From positions 496,001 through 560,000 of the forward strand of contig CAWAEC010000011.1 of assembly GCA_963781155.1 (NCBI GenBank): a stretch of DNA of 64,000 nucleotides, read 5' to 3'. Under the pieces are notes generated by a model. That model did no database searches. It was not told where the DNA came from and worked only from the letters and a program-made list of their open reading frames with translations. This document shows positions 44,793 to 53,218 of the stretch, in pieces (the stretch's first letter is position 1; every line of letters starts with the position of its first letter). Origin of the DNA: PALSA-693 sp963781155 (lineage in GTDB: Bacteria; Actinomycetota; Acidimicrobiia; Acidimicrobiales; Palsa-688). The translations under genes and the position numbers were made by a program.

Positions 44793-45497
44793 ATGACCAG
44801 AAACATCGCGGTCTTCGGTGCTGGCACCGGACTCGGGTCTTCCGTCGCTCACCGATTTGGTCGGGCCGGGTACCGTGTGGCCCTCGTGGGGCGTCGACAG
44901 GAGCGCCTTGGACAGGTGGCGGCCGAACTGGACTCCGCTGGAATCCCCGCGGCGGTGTTCAGTGCCGATCTTTCTTCCCCCACCCTCGCTCGTGGGGTGG
45001 TCCGAGCGATACAGGACGCCTTGGGCAGAATCGACGTTGTGCATTACGGTCCCCTGGCCGGCAACCAACGATTCTTCCCCGCGATATCGCTCGACGTCGC
45101 GACGCAGCAGTCGCTCCTCGATCTGTTTTTCCTTACACCTATTGCAGTGATTCAGGCCGTTCTGCCTGCCATGATCGACCAGGGTGACGGGGCGATCCTG
45201 ATAAGCCAGGGCTTGACCGCCGCCGATCCCATCGCCGGCATGAGCGGACTCGGTCCTGCCATGGCGGCAACTCGCAACTACGTCTACTCGCTCTTCGGGG
45301 AGCTGCGCGAGAAAGGCGTCTATGCCGGCACGGTGACAATAAAAGCCAGTATCGATCGCAGCGAGATGAACGCGGCAATGAGGTCCAGTCGTGGGTCCGA
45401 AGCCGCGGTCCACTCGATCGACCCGGATGCCCTGGCCGACCGCCTATGGGAACTCGTCGTCGAGCGCGACCGGCCAGAGGTGGCGTACCCTGCCTGA
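44793..45497 (+). CDS. SDR-like protein with degenerate active site
   Basis: 234 residues, SDR fold: IAVFGAGTGLGSSVAHRFG is a variant cofactor motif, VALVGRRQERLGQV, FSADLSS, VVHYGPLAGN. The expected Ser and Tyr-x3-Lys are not obvious: ILISQGLTAADP and MAATRNYVYSLFGEL replace them. It may be a binding rather than catalytic SDR, or atypical. Convergent with the SnoaL-like gene; the two stops share a short hairpin. Confidence 0.72.
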   Translation: MTRNIAVFGAGTGLGSSVAHRFGRAGYRVALVGRRQERLGQVAAELDSAGIPAAVFSADLSSPTLARGVVRAIQDALGRIDVVHYGPLAGNQRFFPAISLDVATQQSLLDLFFLTPIAVIQAVLPAMIDQGDGAILISQGLTAADPIAGMSGLGPAMAATRNYVYSLFGELREKGVYAGTVTIKASIDRSEMNAAMRSSRGSEAAVHSIDPDALADRLWELVVERDRPEVAYPA

Positions 45498-45514
45498 ACC
45501 CGCGCGCAGGTTCA
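45495..45514. terminator. Short hairpin carrying both convergent stop codons
   Basis: TGAACC (45495-45500) / GGTTCA (45509-45514) with an 8-base CG-alternating loop. The left arm starts with the TGA of the plus-strand SDR-like gene, the right arm with the TGA of the minus-strand NTF2-like gene. Confidence 0.4.
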
Positions 45515-46075
45515 TACCCCTTCTCGGGCGACCCGATCCCAGAACTCGTTCCACGACGGGTAGGCCTCGGGCAGCTGGTAGGTCGTAAGCGCGCCGGTCT
45601 CGGCCTGGGTCCCGGCGGCGTGTGAGGGCCGGTTGCGCCAGTCGGTGAGGTAGAGCCGGTGGAACTTCCGCCGCTCGAAATACCACTCGCCGTCGACGCG
45701 CCGGTAGGTATCCCAGTACTGGAGCTGGCCCTGGACCCACTCGGCCTCGTCTGGATGGTCCAGCTCGTCGTGGCAATAGACAATCCCGTGAGCATGGTCG
45801 GCGTCGTCGAAGTCGACGACGTGGTTACCAACGAAATGGCAGCTCGATTTGGCGTAGCTCATGGTTCGGGTATACCAGCGCTTCAGAGCCTCGCGCCCTA
45901 TCTCCCCTTTGCCGACGCGGACGTCGGGGACGAACAGGTCCACCATCATGTCCATGTCTCGAGAGTCGATGGCTACTCCGTAACGTTGCGCCAGCTGCTG
46001 GATGGCGGCCAGGGACTCCATTCGGTCGAGACGTTCCTCGATGGTCGCGGGGACCCAGCTTCCGAGTCGTGACAA
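45512..46075 (-). CDS. NTF2-like (SnoaL-type) protein, larger
   Basis: 187 residues from TTG 46075, chosen because GAGGAG lies 8 bases upstream; a Met further in (46021) is possible. Sequence: RMESLAAIQQLAQRYGVAIDSRDMDMMVDLFVPDVRVG, HFVGNHVVDFDDADHAHGIVYCHDELDH, WYFERRKFHRLYLTDW. The AIQQLxxRYxxAxDxRDxDxxxxLF start is typical of SnoaL-4/steroid-isomerase-like proteins that assist ring-modifying oxidoreductases. Divergent from the dienelactone hydrolase. Confidence 0.78.
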   Translation of the reverse strand: MSRLGSWVPATIEERLDRMESLAAIQQLAQRYGVAIDSRDMDMMVDLFVPDVRVGKGEIGREALKRWYTRTMSYAKSSCHFVGNHVVDFDDADHAHGIVYCHDELDHPDEAEWVQGQLQYWDTYRRVDGEWYFERRKFHRLYLTDWRNRPSHAAGTQAETGALTTYQLPEAYPSWNEFWDRVAREGV

Positions 46076-46283
46076 GGTCTCAACTCCTCTCTGTTGAGGG
46101 ATTCTCCGGTGCAACGGGACGATACACAGCGATCGGGGACGGAGGGGGCGCCGCCCGACATCGCCCGGAAGACGGTCGCTCTCGGGATCGGCGGATCACT
46201 CTATCGCTCGGCGGGAGCAGGCAGCGGCAGCCGCCTGCGTGCTTGACTGTGACTTCGGCCGCAACCCGGGAGGTTCGTAGGCA

Positions 46284-47004
46284 ATGCGCATCGAGGACAT
46301 CGAATACTCTGTCGTGGGCAGCCGCATGATCGGGCACCTGGCGATCGATGAGGCGCGACCGGGGCTCCGACCGGGCGTGCTCGTGTGTCATGAAGGGCCG
46401 GGACTCGACGAACACGCGAAAGGTCGAGCCGAGCGATTGGCCGACTTGGGCTACGCGGCGTTCGCGCTCGATTATCACGGCGAGGGCAAGCCACTGGCCC
46501 AAGATGAGATAATGGGCCGACTTGGGGTTCTGATGACGGACCCGGACAAGATCCGTGAGCTGGCGTATGCCGGGCTCTCAAATTCTGTTGGCTCAAGACC
46601 AGGTTGACCGGGCCAGATTGGCCGCTATTGGCTACTGCTTCGGGGGCACGATGGCACTCGAGCTGGCCCGGAGCGGTGCAGACCTGGGTGTCGTCGTGGG
46701 CTTTCACTCCGGGCTCGCCACTCACCGTCCGGCTGTCGCCGGCGACGTCAAAGCCGGGATCCTGGTCTGCATCGGCGCCGACGATCCGATTGTGCCGCCC
46801 GAGCAACGAGCAGCGTTCGAGCAGGAAATGCGCGACGCCGAGGTCGACTGGCGCATGAACCTGTACGGCGGAGCGGTCCACAGCTTCACGAATCCGAACG
46901 CGGATCTGTCAGGAGTCCCCGGCGTGGCTTACCACCAACTCACCGACGAGCGGTCCTGGCGGTCCATGCTCGACTTCTTCGACGAGCGATTCGGCCCGGC
47001 CTGA
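46284..47004 (+). pseudogene. Dienelactone hydrolase-family protein with a one-base frameshift
   Basis: Alpha/beta-hydrolase opening dienelactones in chlorocatechol-type catabolism. First frame: PGVLVCHEGPGLDEHAK, LADLGYAAFALDYHGEGKP, ends soon after 46580. Second frame: QILLAQDQVDRARLAAIGYCFGGTMALEL with the nucleophile motif GYCFGG, IGADDPIVPPEQR (Asp) and YGGAVHSFTNP (His). One extra base in CTCTCAAA (about 46576-46579) explains the break; removing it gives YAGLQILLAQDQV. About 239 residues when repaired. Unrepaired, the nucleophile Cys lies outside the first frame. Confidence 0.8.
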
Positions 47005-47091
47005 TCAAGCGGACGCGAGGACCCGGCAACCGGCGGTACCTGCGGAACCTGTGGAGAGGACCGCGGCTCGCGGCCTGGATGACGCCGAACG

Positions 47092-47979
47092 TCACGAGCT
47101 GGTCAGCGCCGGTGCCAGTTCCCTCCATTCGGCTTGGGGGAGCCGACCGGAGACACCGAGCACCTGGATGCAGACGTGGTTGGCGCCGGCGTCCTGGTGC
47201 TCGCGAACCCGGGCCGCGATCCGTTCGGGGGAACCCCAGGCAACGAGGGCGTCGAGGAGCCGGTCGCTGCCCCCGTCGGCGAAATCCTCATCGCCGAATC
47301 CGAATCGTCGCAGGTTATTCGTGTAGTTCGGCAGGTTCATGTAATGACGCAGGCCATCTCGGGCGATGCCATGTGCTTCCCCGGCGTCGGTAGCCAGCGC
47401 GACCATCTGCTCCGGCAGGAGCAACGCCGCCGGCCCCAGGGCCGTCCGGGCGAAGGCCGTGTGTTCCGGCGTGACGTTGTAGGGATGGGCTCCGGCAGCT
47501 CGGGCGCGGGCAAGTTCGAGCATCTTCGGGCCCAAGGCGGCCAGCACGCGGCGGGACAAAGGAAGCGGGGTAGGAGCGGAGTCCAGGGCGTCGAGGAACG
47601 CGGCCATGGCCGCCAGCGGCTTGCGGTACCGCCCGGGCTGATCCGCGTCGATCAGGGCCGCGTGGCTGACGCCGATGCCTACCAGGAATCGGTCGTCGTA
47701 CTCCTTCGTGAGCCGGTCGTGAGCTTCGGCGGTCTCTTCCGCTGAGTGTTTCCACAGATTGAGCACGCCGGTCGCGACCGTCGTGGTCGTAGTGGCCTTC
47801 AGCAGGTGTTCGACCGCGCCGAAGACGTCGCCACCGACGTCAGGAATCCACAGCGCCGAGTAACCCAGCTCCTCCAGCTCGCCGGCCGCATCCGCAACCT
47901 CGCCGCTATCGCCGTAGCGCAGCTGTCCGTCCCAGACGCCTACCCCAGAAATCTCTCGCACCGCGCCATTCTGGCGCAT
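47092..47979 (-). CDS. LLM-class F420-dependent oxidoreductase
   Basis: 295-residue luciferase-like (alpha/beta)8 protein: GELEELGYSALWIPDVGGDVFGAVEHLLKATTTTTVATGVLNLW is the F420-LLM N-terminal pattern; DRFLVGIGVSHAALI, LGPKMLELARARAAGAHPYNV and GANHVCIQVLG follow. Uses reduced deazaflavin F420 rather than FMN, by family knowledge. ATG 47979 lacks a clear ribosome site; a GTG 6 codons later (47961) is a close alternative. Substrate unknown. Confidence 0.82.
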   Translation of the reverse strand: MRQNGAVREISGVGVWDGQLRYGDSGEVADAAGELEELGYSALWIPDVGGDVFGAVEHLLKATTTTTVATGVLNLWKHSAEETAEAHDRLTKEYDDRFLVGIGVSHAALIDADQPGRYRKPLAAMAAFLDALDSAPTPLPLSRRVLAALGPKMLELARARAAGAHPYNVTPEHTAFARTALGPAALLLPEQMVALATDAGEAHGIARDGLRHYMNLPNYTNNLRRFGFGDEDFADGGSDRLLDALVAWGSPERIAARVREHQDAGANHVCIQVLGVSGRLPQAEWRELAPALTSS

Positions 47980-48054
47980 CGAGATGGGCTGGCGCGACCC
48001 GACGGCCGGTGGCCGTCTCATTCTCGGCTGGCCCGCGCTCTAGGATGAGCGTCA

Positions 48055-48282
48055 ATGGCACTCTACGAATACGTTTGCCGTGATTGCGACGTTGTCTTCG
48101 AGCTGCGCCGGGCGATGCACGACGCGGATCGCGGCGTCATGTGCCCGCACGGTCACACCGACGTGCGCAGGAAACTGTCGCTCTTCGCGTCGGTGGGGGC
48201 CTCACCGAGCGCGGCACCACAACTCCCTTCGACCGGCTCAACCGGCGGGTGTTGCGGTGGCGCGTGCGGGTGCGCCCACTGA
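48055..48282 (+). CDS. FmdB-type putative zinc-ribbon protein
   Basis: 75 residues: MALYEYVCRDCDVVFELRRAM with the first CxxC, then CPHGHTDVRRKLSLFASV, the standard 'regulatory protein FmdB' pattern in which the second knuckle is CPxCG; here it is CPHGH. The tail is Gly/Cys-rich (TGGCCGGACGCAH) and ends in a CGC-like cluster, typical of this group. Role: small zinc-binding regulator or chaperone, unproven. Divergent from LLM gene; convergent with the monooxygenase-like gene. Confidence 0.82.
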   Translation: MALYEYVCRDCDVVFELRRAMHDADRGVMCPHGHTDVRRKLSLFASVGASPSAAPQLPSTGSTGGCCGGACGCAH

Positions 48283-48304
48283 CGAACGGGCACGGCGCGT
48301 CCGG

Positions 48305-49498
48305 TCAGAAGAGTTCCATGGGCGAAAGCTCCTCGCCGACCAGGACAGCACCGAGAGCCCGGTACCCCTCGCTTGTGGCCGCGACGTGCTGGGTCACGAC
48401 GTGGATGTCTCGCAGGCGCCGCTGGAGAGGTGAGGTGTCGTACAGGGAGGTGCTGCCAGCCATGGTGTAGGCGCCGTCGACAATCTTCACGCACTCGGCG
48501 GTGACGTAGCCGGCCATCGTCCGGCCGGTCAGGATCTCCTCCGGAGAAAGGGGCCGGCTGGACACGCCCGCCGCAGAGACGATCTCCGTCGTACTGTTCA
48601 AGAGCGCCCTCGCCGATGCCAGTCGCAGGGCATGCTCCCCGAGGAAGTGCCGGAACACCGGGTCTTCCGCTAAGAGCGCGGCGGGATTCATGGCCGCCCG
48701 CTTGGTCTTCGCCAGTTCGGTGATCTCGTAGAGCGCACCCTGGGCGATGCCGATGGCGACCGACGCGTGCCCGAGGGCCAGGCTCACCCGAAGCGGCAGC
48801 CGCGCGGGGGGCGTCTCGAACGTGTTCGTCGCAGTGAAGACGTTGGTCGTCATTTGGTGAGCTACGAACACGTCACGCATGGCAAAGTCGCAACTGTCCG
48901 TACCCCGAAGGCCGAGCACGTGCCAGGTGTCGAGGAATTCGACCTCGGCGGCAGGCACGACTACCACAACGGTCTCCGGGATGCCCCCGGGCCCGATCCG
49001 GGGCGCGCCGTTTTCGAGCACAACACAGTTGGCTGCGACCACGTCAGGGTTGGGACCGCCGCTCGCAAATGGCCACTGTCCCGATACCGCGTAACCACCG
49101 TCGACGGGAACTGCGACCCCTTTGGGCGCGATGACGCCTCGGCCCCTGACGTTCGGGTACGTCGCCATCAGATCGGCAACCGACTCTCGAGGAAGAAGTC
49201 CGAAGACCAGTGGTGCCGGTATCGCTATCAGCAATATCCACCCGACGGACCCATTGGCTCTGGATGCCGCGATGATCAACTCGTTGATCTCTGAGAGGGA
49301 GAACTCCAATCCGCCGTGGGCTTTGGGCAGCATGCTCTGGAAACAGCCAGTTGCCACCAGGTCGTCGAAGAGGTCTACGGGGATGACGCCCCGCCCGTCG
49401 ATCTCTTCGGCTCTTCGGGCCATATCGGCGCCGACGCGCTGCACGCCCTCGAGCACGACCGCAAATTGCTGGTGCGTGGCCACCCCTGTCTCAACCAT
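48305..49498 (-). CDS. Acyl-CoA dehydrogenase-like flavin monooxygenase (HsaA/HpaH-type)
   Basis: 397 residues of the acyl-CoA dehydrogenase fold. ATG 49498 with GGGGAGG about 6 bases upstream. Seen: LVATGCFQSMLPKAHGGLEFSL, ISGQWPFASGG (here VSGQWPFASGGPN), TWHVLGLRGTDSCDFAMRDVFV and SLYDTSPLQRRLRDIHVVTQHV, the last characteristic of the two-component flavin hydroxylase branch (HsaA, DszC-like) rather than true acyl-CoA dehydrogenases. Needs FMNH2 or FADH2 from a reductase; none is adjacent. Oxygenates aromatics or heterocycles, inferred. Confidence 0.85.
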   Translation of the reverse strand: MVETGVATHQQFAVVLEGVQRVGADMARRAEEIDGRGVIPVDLFDDLVATGCFQSMLPKAHGGLEFSLSEINELIIAASRANGSVGWILLIAIPAPLVFGLLPRESVADLMATYPNVRGRGVIAPKGVAVPVDGGYAVSGQWPFASGGPNPDVVAANCVVLENGAPRIGPGGIPETVVVVVPAAEVEFLDTWHVLGLRGTDSCDFAMRDVFVAHQMTTNVFTATNTFETPPARLPLRVSLALGHASVAIGIAQGALYEITELAKTKRAAMNPAALLAEDPVFRHFLGEHALRLASARALLNSTTEIVSAAGVSSRPLSPEEILTGRTMAGYVTAECVKIVDGAYTMAGSTSLYDTSPLQRRLRDIHVVTQHVAATSEGYRALGAVLVGEELSPMELF

Positions 49499-49869
49499 AG
49501 CTGTCCTCCCCTTTCAAAAGGCCTCCGGCTCGGGCCCTCCCGACAGCACCAGGCCGAATAGTAGCGACGGGACGTGGGGATCCCACCACGCTGCGGTCGA
49601 TTTATCCGATCGGACACTCCCGGCGCAGCGCAACGGAGCGAGACCCGGCCGCTGCTGCGACGACCCCTGAAACGCGGGTGGCCAGCGCCCCGGAGCCCCT
49701 GGCACCGGCGACCTCAGGGCCAACGATACGGCCCCGCTCGACCCGGGGCGAATCGGACCAGCCGGGACACCGTTACTCCGGCAGAACGCGCGTCTATCCT
49801 GGGTGAGGCTCGAAGCCGGGAAGGACCGCAGTGAGGCGCGACGTCTGACTGCGGTGGAACGCTCGGCTC
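49499..49869. other. 371-base divergent gap without a gene
   Basis: Holds promoters of the leftward monooxygenase-like gene and rightward oxidoreductase. No frame looks coding and no clear repeat or dyad was found. Confidence 0.4.
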
Positions 49870-50982
49870 ATGCTGATCGAGAGGAACGAGGATCTTGCGT
49901 TGGCTGCTCTGCGGGTGGGCCTGATTGGAGTCGGGTGGGGCGCTCTGGTTCATGCCCCAGCGTTCGGGGCCGTTGATGGCTACGAGCTGGTTGCGCTCTG
50001 TTCGAGCCGGCCCGAATCGGTGGCCAGCGCCGGTCAACGACTTGGCGTTGCCGACGTGTCGACCGATTGGGCCTCGTTCGTTCGGCGGGACGATCTGGAT
50101 CTGATCTCGATATCGACTCCGGTCCCCTACCACCATGACATGTTTCTCGCGGCTCTGGAAAGCGGCCGGCACGTCTTGTGCGAAAAGCCGCTTGCCTTGT
50201 CCGGGCCCGAGGGACGTGCCATGACCTTGGCAGCCGATGCCTCCGACCGGGCCACCCTGGTCTGCTTCGAGAACCGGCTCTCCCCCGAGCACCAAGCGAT
50301 CACCCGGCTGGTTCAAGACGGTTCCGTCGGACGCCTCTCCTTCGTGCAAGTCACGATCACAACCGGTTACTGGCATCCGACCCATCGACCCCAGGCGCCA
50401 TGGATGTACCGCAGGAAGGACGGTGGCGGCTACCTGTTCGGCCAGATGTCCCACGAGATCGACTTCATCCAGACAACCTTCGGGCGGGCGACGTCGGTTT
50501 GCGCGGACGTAAGGCACTCGGTGGACCGAATCTCCACCCCGGAGGGGGAGATCGAGGTGGACGCGGACGACACCTCCGCCGTGATCATGCGCCTCGAGTC
50601 CGGTGCGCTGGCCGTCCTGACGAACTCCAGCGCCGGTCTGGGTGCCGGGACCAATCTGTTCGAAGCGCACGGAAGCAACGGCACCGTCGCGATCAATCGC
50701 TTCCCCATGGGGGGCGGGTCGTTCGTGGCCACCGTGGACGGAGGCGAGCCCCGGCCCCTGGAACTTGTCCCGCGGCAGCTGGCGAGCGGCGTGGAGCTCC
50801 CCGGCCGCCGCTCGTCCCACGCCATACGAGCAATGGGCCTTCTGCTGGAGGACTGGCTTCCGGCCTTCTCCGGTCACCCCACTCCCACTCCGTCGATTCG
50901 CGACGGTTGGTCGGTCCAACAGGTCATTGACGCTGCCCTGCGATCCTCCGCGGGTGAGGGTTGGGTCGTCGTCGACGAGTAG
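49870..50982 (+). CDS. Gfo/Idh/MocA-family oxidoreductase
   Basis: 370-residue NAD(P)-dependent oxidoreductase of sugar or cyclitol derivatives. N-terminal Rossmann LRVGLIGVGWGALVHAPAF, then ISISTPVPYHHDMFLAALESGRHVLCEKPLAL containing the EKP motif with the catalytic Lys; C-terminal domain GYLFGQMSHEIDFIQTTFG with the conserved His. ATG 49870 was taken; a TTG at 49900, with GAGG 8 bases upstream, would begin nearer the fold and is an alternative. Confidence 0.84.
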   Translation: MLIERNEDLALAALRVGLIGVGWGALVHAPAFGAVDGYELVALCSSRPESVASAGQRLGVADVSTDWASFVRRDDLDLISISTPVPYHHDMFLAALESGRHVLCEKPLALSGPEGRAMTLAADASDRATLVCFENRLSPEHQAITRLVQDGSVGRLSFVQVTITTGYWHPTHRPQAPWMYRRKDGGGYLFGQMSHEIDFIQTTFGRATSVCADVRHSVDRISTPEGEIEVDADDTSAVIMRLESGALAVLTNSSAGLGAGTNLFEAHGSNGTVAINRFPMGGGSFVATVDGGEPRPLELVPRQLASGVELPGRRSSHAIRAMGLLLEDWLPAFSGHPTPTPSIRDGWSVQQVIDAALRSSAGEGWVVVDE

Positions 50983-51105
50983 ACGAGCCGTCCTCCTGGA
51001 AACCCAGGGGGAGACGACCGCTGCAAATAGCTACCCTGACGATGTGCGGTCCGAAGGCGGTGATCAGGCTTGGACCGCAGGCACCAGCTGAAAGGAGAGG
51101 TTCGA

Positions 51106-51216
51106 GTGGGCACGACGCGGCTTGCAAGCGGGCAACGCTCCAAGGGCGCCCTCGAGGACCCCGACCCCTTGGAGGTCAAGAACATCGCTCGAGTACTGAC
51201 GAAGGACGGTAGATAG
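51106..51216 (+). CDS. 36-residue open frame preceding the ScoMcrA head protein
   Basis: GTG 51106 is 7 bases behind AAAGGAGA, a good ribosome site. The peptide is charged (TRLASGQRSKGALED, DPLEVKNIARVLTKDGR) and its TAG stop abuts the ATG of the next gene. It resembles no family I recognise. Either a small operon partner or a leader that couples translation. Confidence 0.4.
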   Translation: MGTTRLASGQRSKGALEDPDPLEVKNIARVLTKDGR

Positions 51217-51501
51217 ATGGTGGCCTGGGACCGCGTGACTCCCGCGGAGGTAGTGCGAGCCATACATGAGTACGACCGGCTGGGTGCGGAGGCCTTCTTC
51301 TCCGAGCACGGGTTCGGCCCTTCCCGGAGCTACGAGCTGGTCTGGGACGGACGCCGTTACCCGCATAAAGCCATCTTGGGGACCGCCTTCGAGTTCGCCA
51401 CCGGCCAACGCCTTGCCTCCGGCGATTTCGAGGGCGGCAAGGCTGGGGCCGTGCGGGTGCTTGGAAACCTCGGCTTCACTATCGAGCCTCGCAGCCAATA
51501 A
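51217..51501 (+). CDS. Stand-alone ScoMcrA-like N-terminal head domain protein
   Basis: 94 residues: VTPAEVVRAIHEYDRLGAEAFFSEHGFGPSRSYELVWDGRRYPHKAILGTAFEFATG... closely matches the head domain that precedes the sulfur-binding and HNH domains in the Streptomyces phosphorothioate-dependent nuclease ScoMcrA. Here it is alone; no SRA/SBD or HNH domain follows. In other genomes such solo heads occur near restriction genes; none is seen here. Function unknown, nucleic-acid related by inference. Confidence 0.72.
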   Translation: MVAWDRVTPAEVVRAIHEYDRLGAEAFFSEHGFGPSRSYELVWDGRRYPHKAILGTAFEFATGQRLASGDFEGGKAGAVRVLGNLGFTIEPRSQ

Positions 51502-51545
51502 GCAACCACAAGCGGATCACCTCGCCCGGGCGGCAGCTGCCCTTT

Positions 51546-52322
51546 CTACAGGCGCATGATCCAGCCACCGTCGACGGAGATCGACTGTCCGGTGATCCAG
51601 GCGCCAGCTTTCGAGCAGAGCAGCAACAGCGTGCCCACCAGGTCCTCAGGAGGTCCCGACTTCTGGCCCGGGATCGTCATTTCGAGACCAGCGCGCATAG
51701 GAGAGTCCTTCGGCAAGCTCGCGTACCCGCTCTCGCTCTGGATCAGGCCAGGGGCAATGGCATTGACGTTGATGCCGAGCGGGCCGAGCTCGCTTGCCAG
51801 GTTGGCGGTAAGAGCGTGCAGTGCGAGCTTCGATACGCCATAGATGCCGCCCATCTTCATGAATCCCCCCGCCGAGCTGCCATTGATGACCCGGCCGCCT
51901 CCGCGCTCGCTCATCGAGGGGACGACCGCCTGCGTGCAGAGCAGCGGGCCTTTCACGTTGACGTTCATGACACGGTCCCACTCGCTCGCCGGCATATTGC
52001 TGAGGCCAAACGGCGGCAGGTCGACCATGATCGCGGCGTTGTTGATCAGGATGTCGATGCCGCCGAAGGCGTCGACGGCGGCCGCGGCCATCGCCCCGGT
52101 CGACTCCGCGCCGGTGACGTCGACCGCGACCCCGGCCGCGCCGAATCCGTCGGCTTCGAGGGCGAGGGCAGCCGTCTTGGCCGCATCTTCCTTGACATCG
52201 GCGAGGACGACCCTTGCGCCGGCTTCGCAGAGCGCCCTGGCGTAGACGCGGCCGATGTCGCCGGCGCCGCCGGTGATGATGGCGACCTTCCCGGTCAGGT
52301 CGAACAGCTCGCTCGGCGTCAT
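51546..52322 (-). CDS. Short-chain dehydrogenase/reductase
   Basis: 258-residue classical SDR. Cofactor motif ITGGAGDIGRVY, VVLADVKEDA, VDVTG, ILINNAAIM, catalytic Ser in VINGSSAGGFM, Tyr-x3-Lys in GIYGVSKLALHAL, NAIAPGLIQ and C-terminal ITGQSISVDGGWIMRL. All catalytic residues in place. Divergent from the carboxymuconolactone decarboxylase-Cox operon, which it may serve. Substrate unknown. Confidence 0.9.
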   Translation of the reverse strand: MTPSELFDLTGKVAIITGGAGDIGRVYARALCEAGARVVLADVKEDAAKTAALALEADGFGAAGVAVDVTGAESTGAMAAAAVDAFGGIDILINNAAIMVDLPPFGLSNMPASEWDRVMNVNVKGPLLCTQAVVPSMSERGGGRVINGSSAGGFMKMGGIYGVSKLALHALTANLASELGPLGINVNAIAPGLIQSESGYASLPKDSPMRAGLEMTIPGQKSGPPEDLVGTLLLLCSKAGAWITGQSISVDGGWIMRL

Positions 52323-52450
52323 GGCCGTCCTTTCGGGGGGGCAGAGATGGGACTGTGCAAGAGCGTTTCCCGGATTGCTATTGTTCGACCTCTGACACGG
52401 TGAGTCAAGTGCTTTAGGAGTGGGTCACTAACTCGAAACAGGGGGACCTG

Positions 52451-53218
52451 GTGGACGAACGGGCTGCGGCGACGTACCGGAACGTGATGATGATCGAGCC
52501 CCCCTCCGGGCTACCGGCCGCGGAAGAGGCGCGGCTGGAGCACCTGTTTGGCGAGATCTGGCCTCGCCCCGGGATCAGCCGCCGCGAGCGGAGGCTGGTG
52601 ACACTGTCCTGCACGGGCTTTGCGGTGACGGCACAGCCGCTGATCGACCACACCTACGCGGCGTTGAAGAGTGGCGACCTGACCATGGAGGAGCTACTCG
52701 AGGTCGTGCTCCACTTCGCCGTCTACTGCGGCTGGCCGAAGGCATCGAACTTCGAGATGTACCTCCGCCAGTCGTGGACGAAGGTGCAACAGGAGCGTGG
52801 CGGCGACCCGACGCTCCCGACCCGGGGGCTGGACGAATTGGGCGAGAACGACTGGGAGAAGCGTCTGCAGCTCGGCGCCGAGGAGTTCCGCGACGTGAAC
52901 CTGGTGCAGGCCCCCGGCCGGGACACCCCCTATCAGCACGCCGGTATTTTGAACTTCGTATTCGGGCACGTGTGGATGCGTCCCGATCTCGGCCGACGCG
53001 ACCGGCGGTTCGTGACCGTCGCGTGTGTGGGCGTCGACGAGGCGCCCATCCCCATCCAGTCCCACGTGGGGTCTGCACTGAAGTCGGGCGACATCACCAA
53101 GAGACAGATGGATGAGCTGATCCTCCAGTTCCGCGCCTACGACAGCGACGCGCGGGCCGACGTCTTGCAGGCGACCGCGGATGCCGCCTGGGCGCAATTC
53201 CAGGCCACCCAGGCGTGA
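52451..53218 (+). CDS. Carboxymuconolactone decarboxylase-family protein, two CMD repeats
   Basis: 255 residues. Two CMD/AhpD-fold halves: residues about 25-110 (RPGISRRERRLVTLSCTGF...ELLEVVLHFAVYCGWPKASN) and about 160-250 (RPDLGRRDRRFVTVACVGV...MDELILQFRAYDSDARADV). No CxxC redox pair, so it is the PcaC-like decarboxylase or isomerase type rather than a peroxidase. First gene of a coupled operon: its stop overlaps the GTG of coxM by 4 bases (GTGA). Presumed to act on the product of the following Mo hydroxylase. Confidence 0.82.
   Translation: MDERAAATYRNVMMIEPPSGLPAAEEARLEHLFGEIWPRPGISRRERRLVTLSCTGFAVTAQPLIDHTYAALKSGDLTMEELLEVVLHFAVYCGWPKASNFEMYLRQSWTKVQQERGGDPTLPTRGLDELGENDWEKRLQLGAEEFRDVNLVQAPGRDTPYQHAGILNFVFGHVWMRPDLGRRDRRFVTVACVGVDEAPIPIQSHVGSALKSGDITKRQMDELILQFRAYDSDARADVLQATADAAWAQFQATQA

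Noticed and set aside
49514..49834. Small frames in the 49.5-49.87 kb gap
   Set aside because: Arg/Pro/Ser-rich, no ribosome sites, overlap the promoters of two divergent genes.
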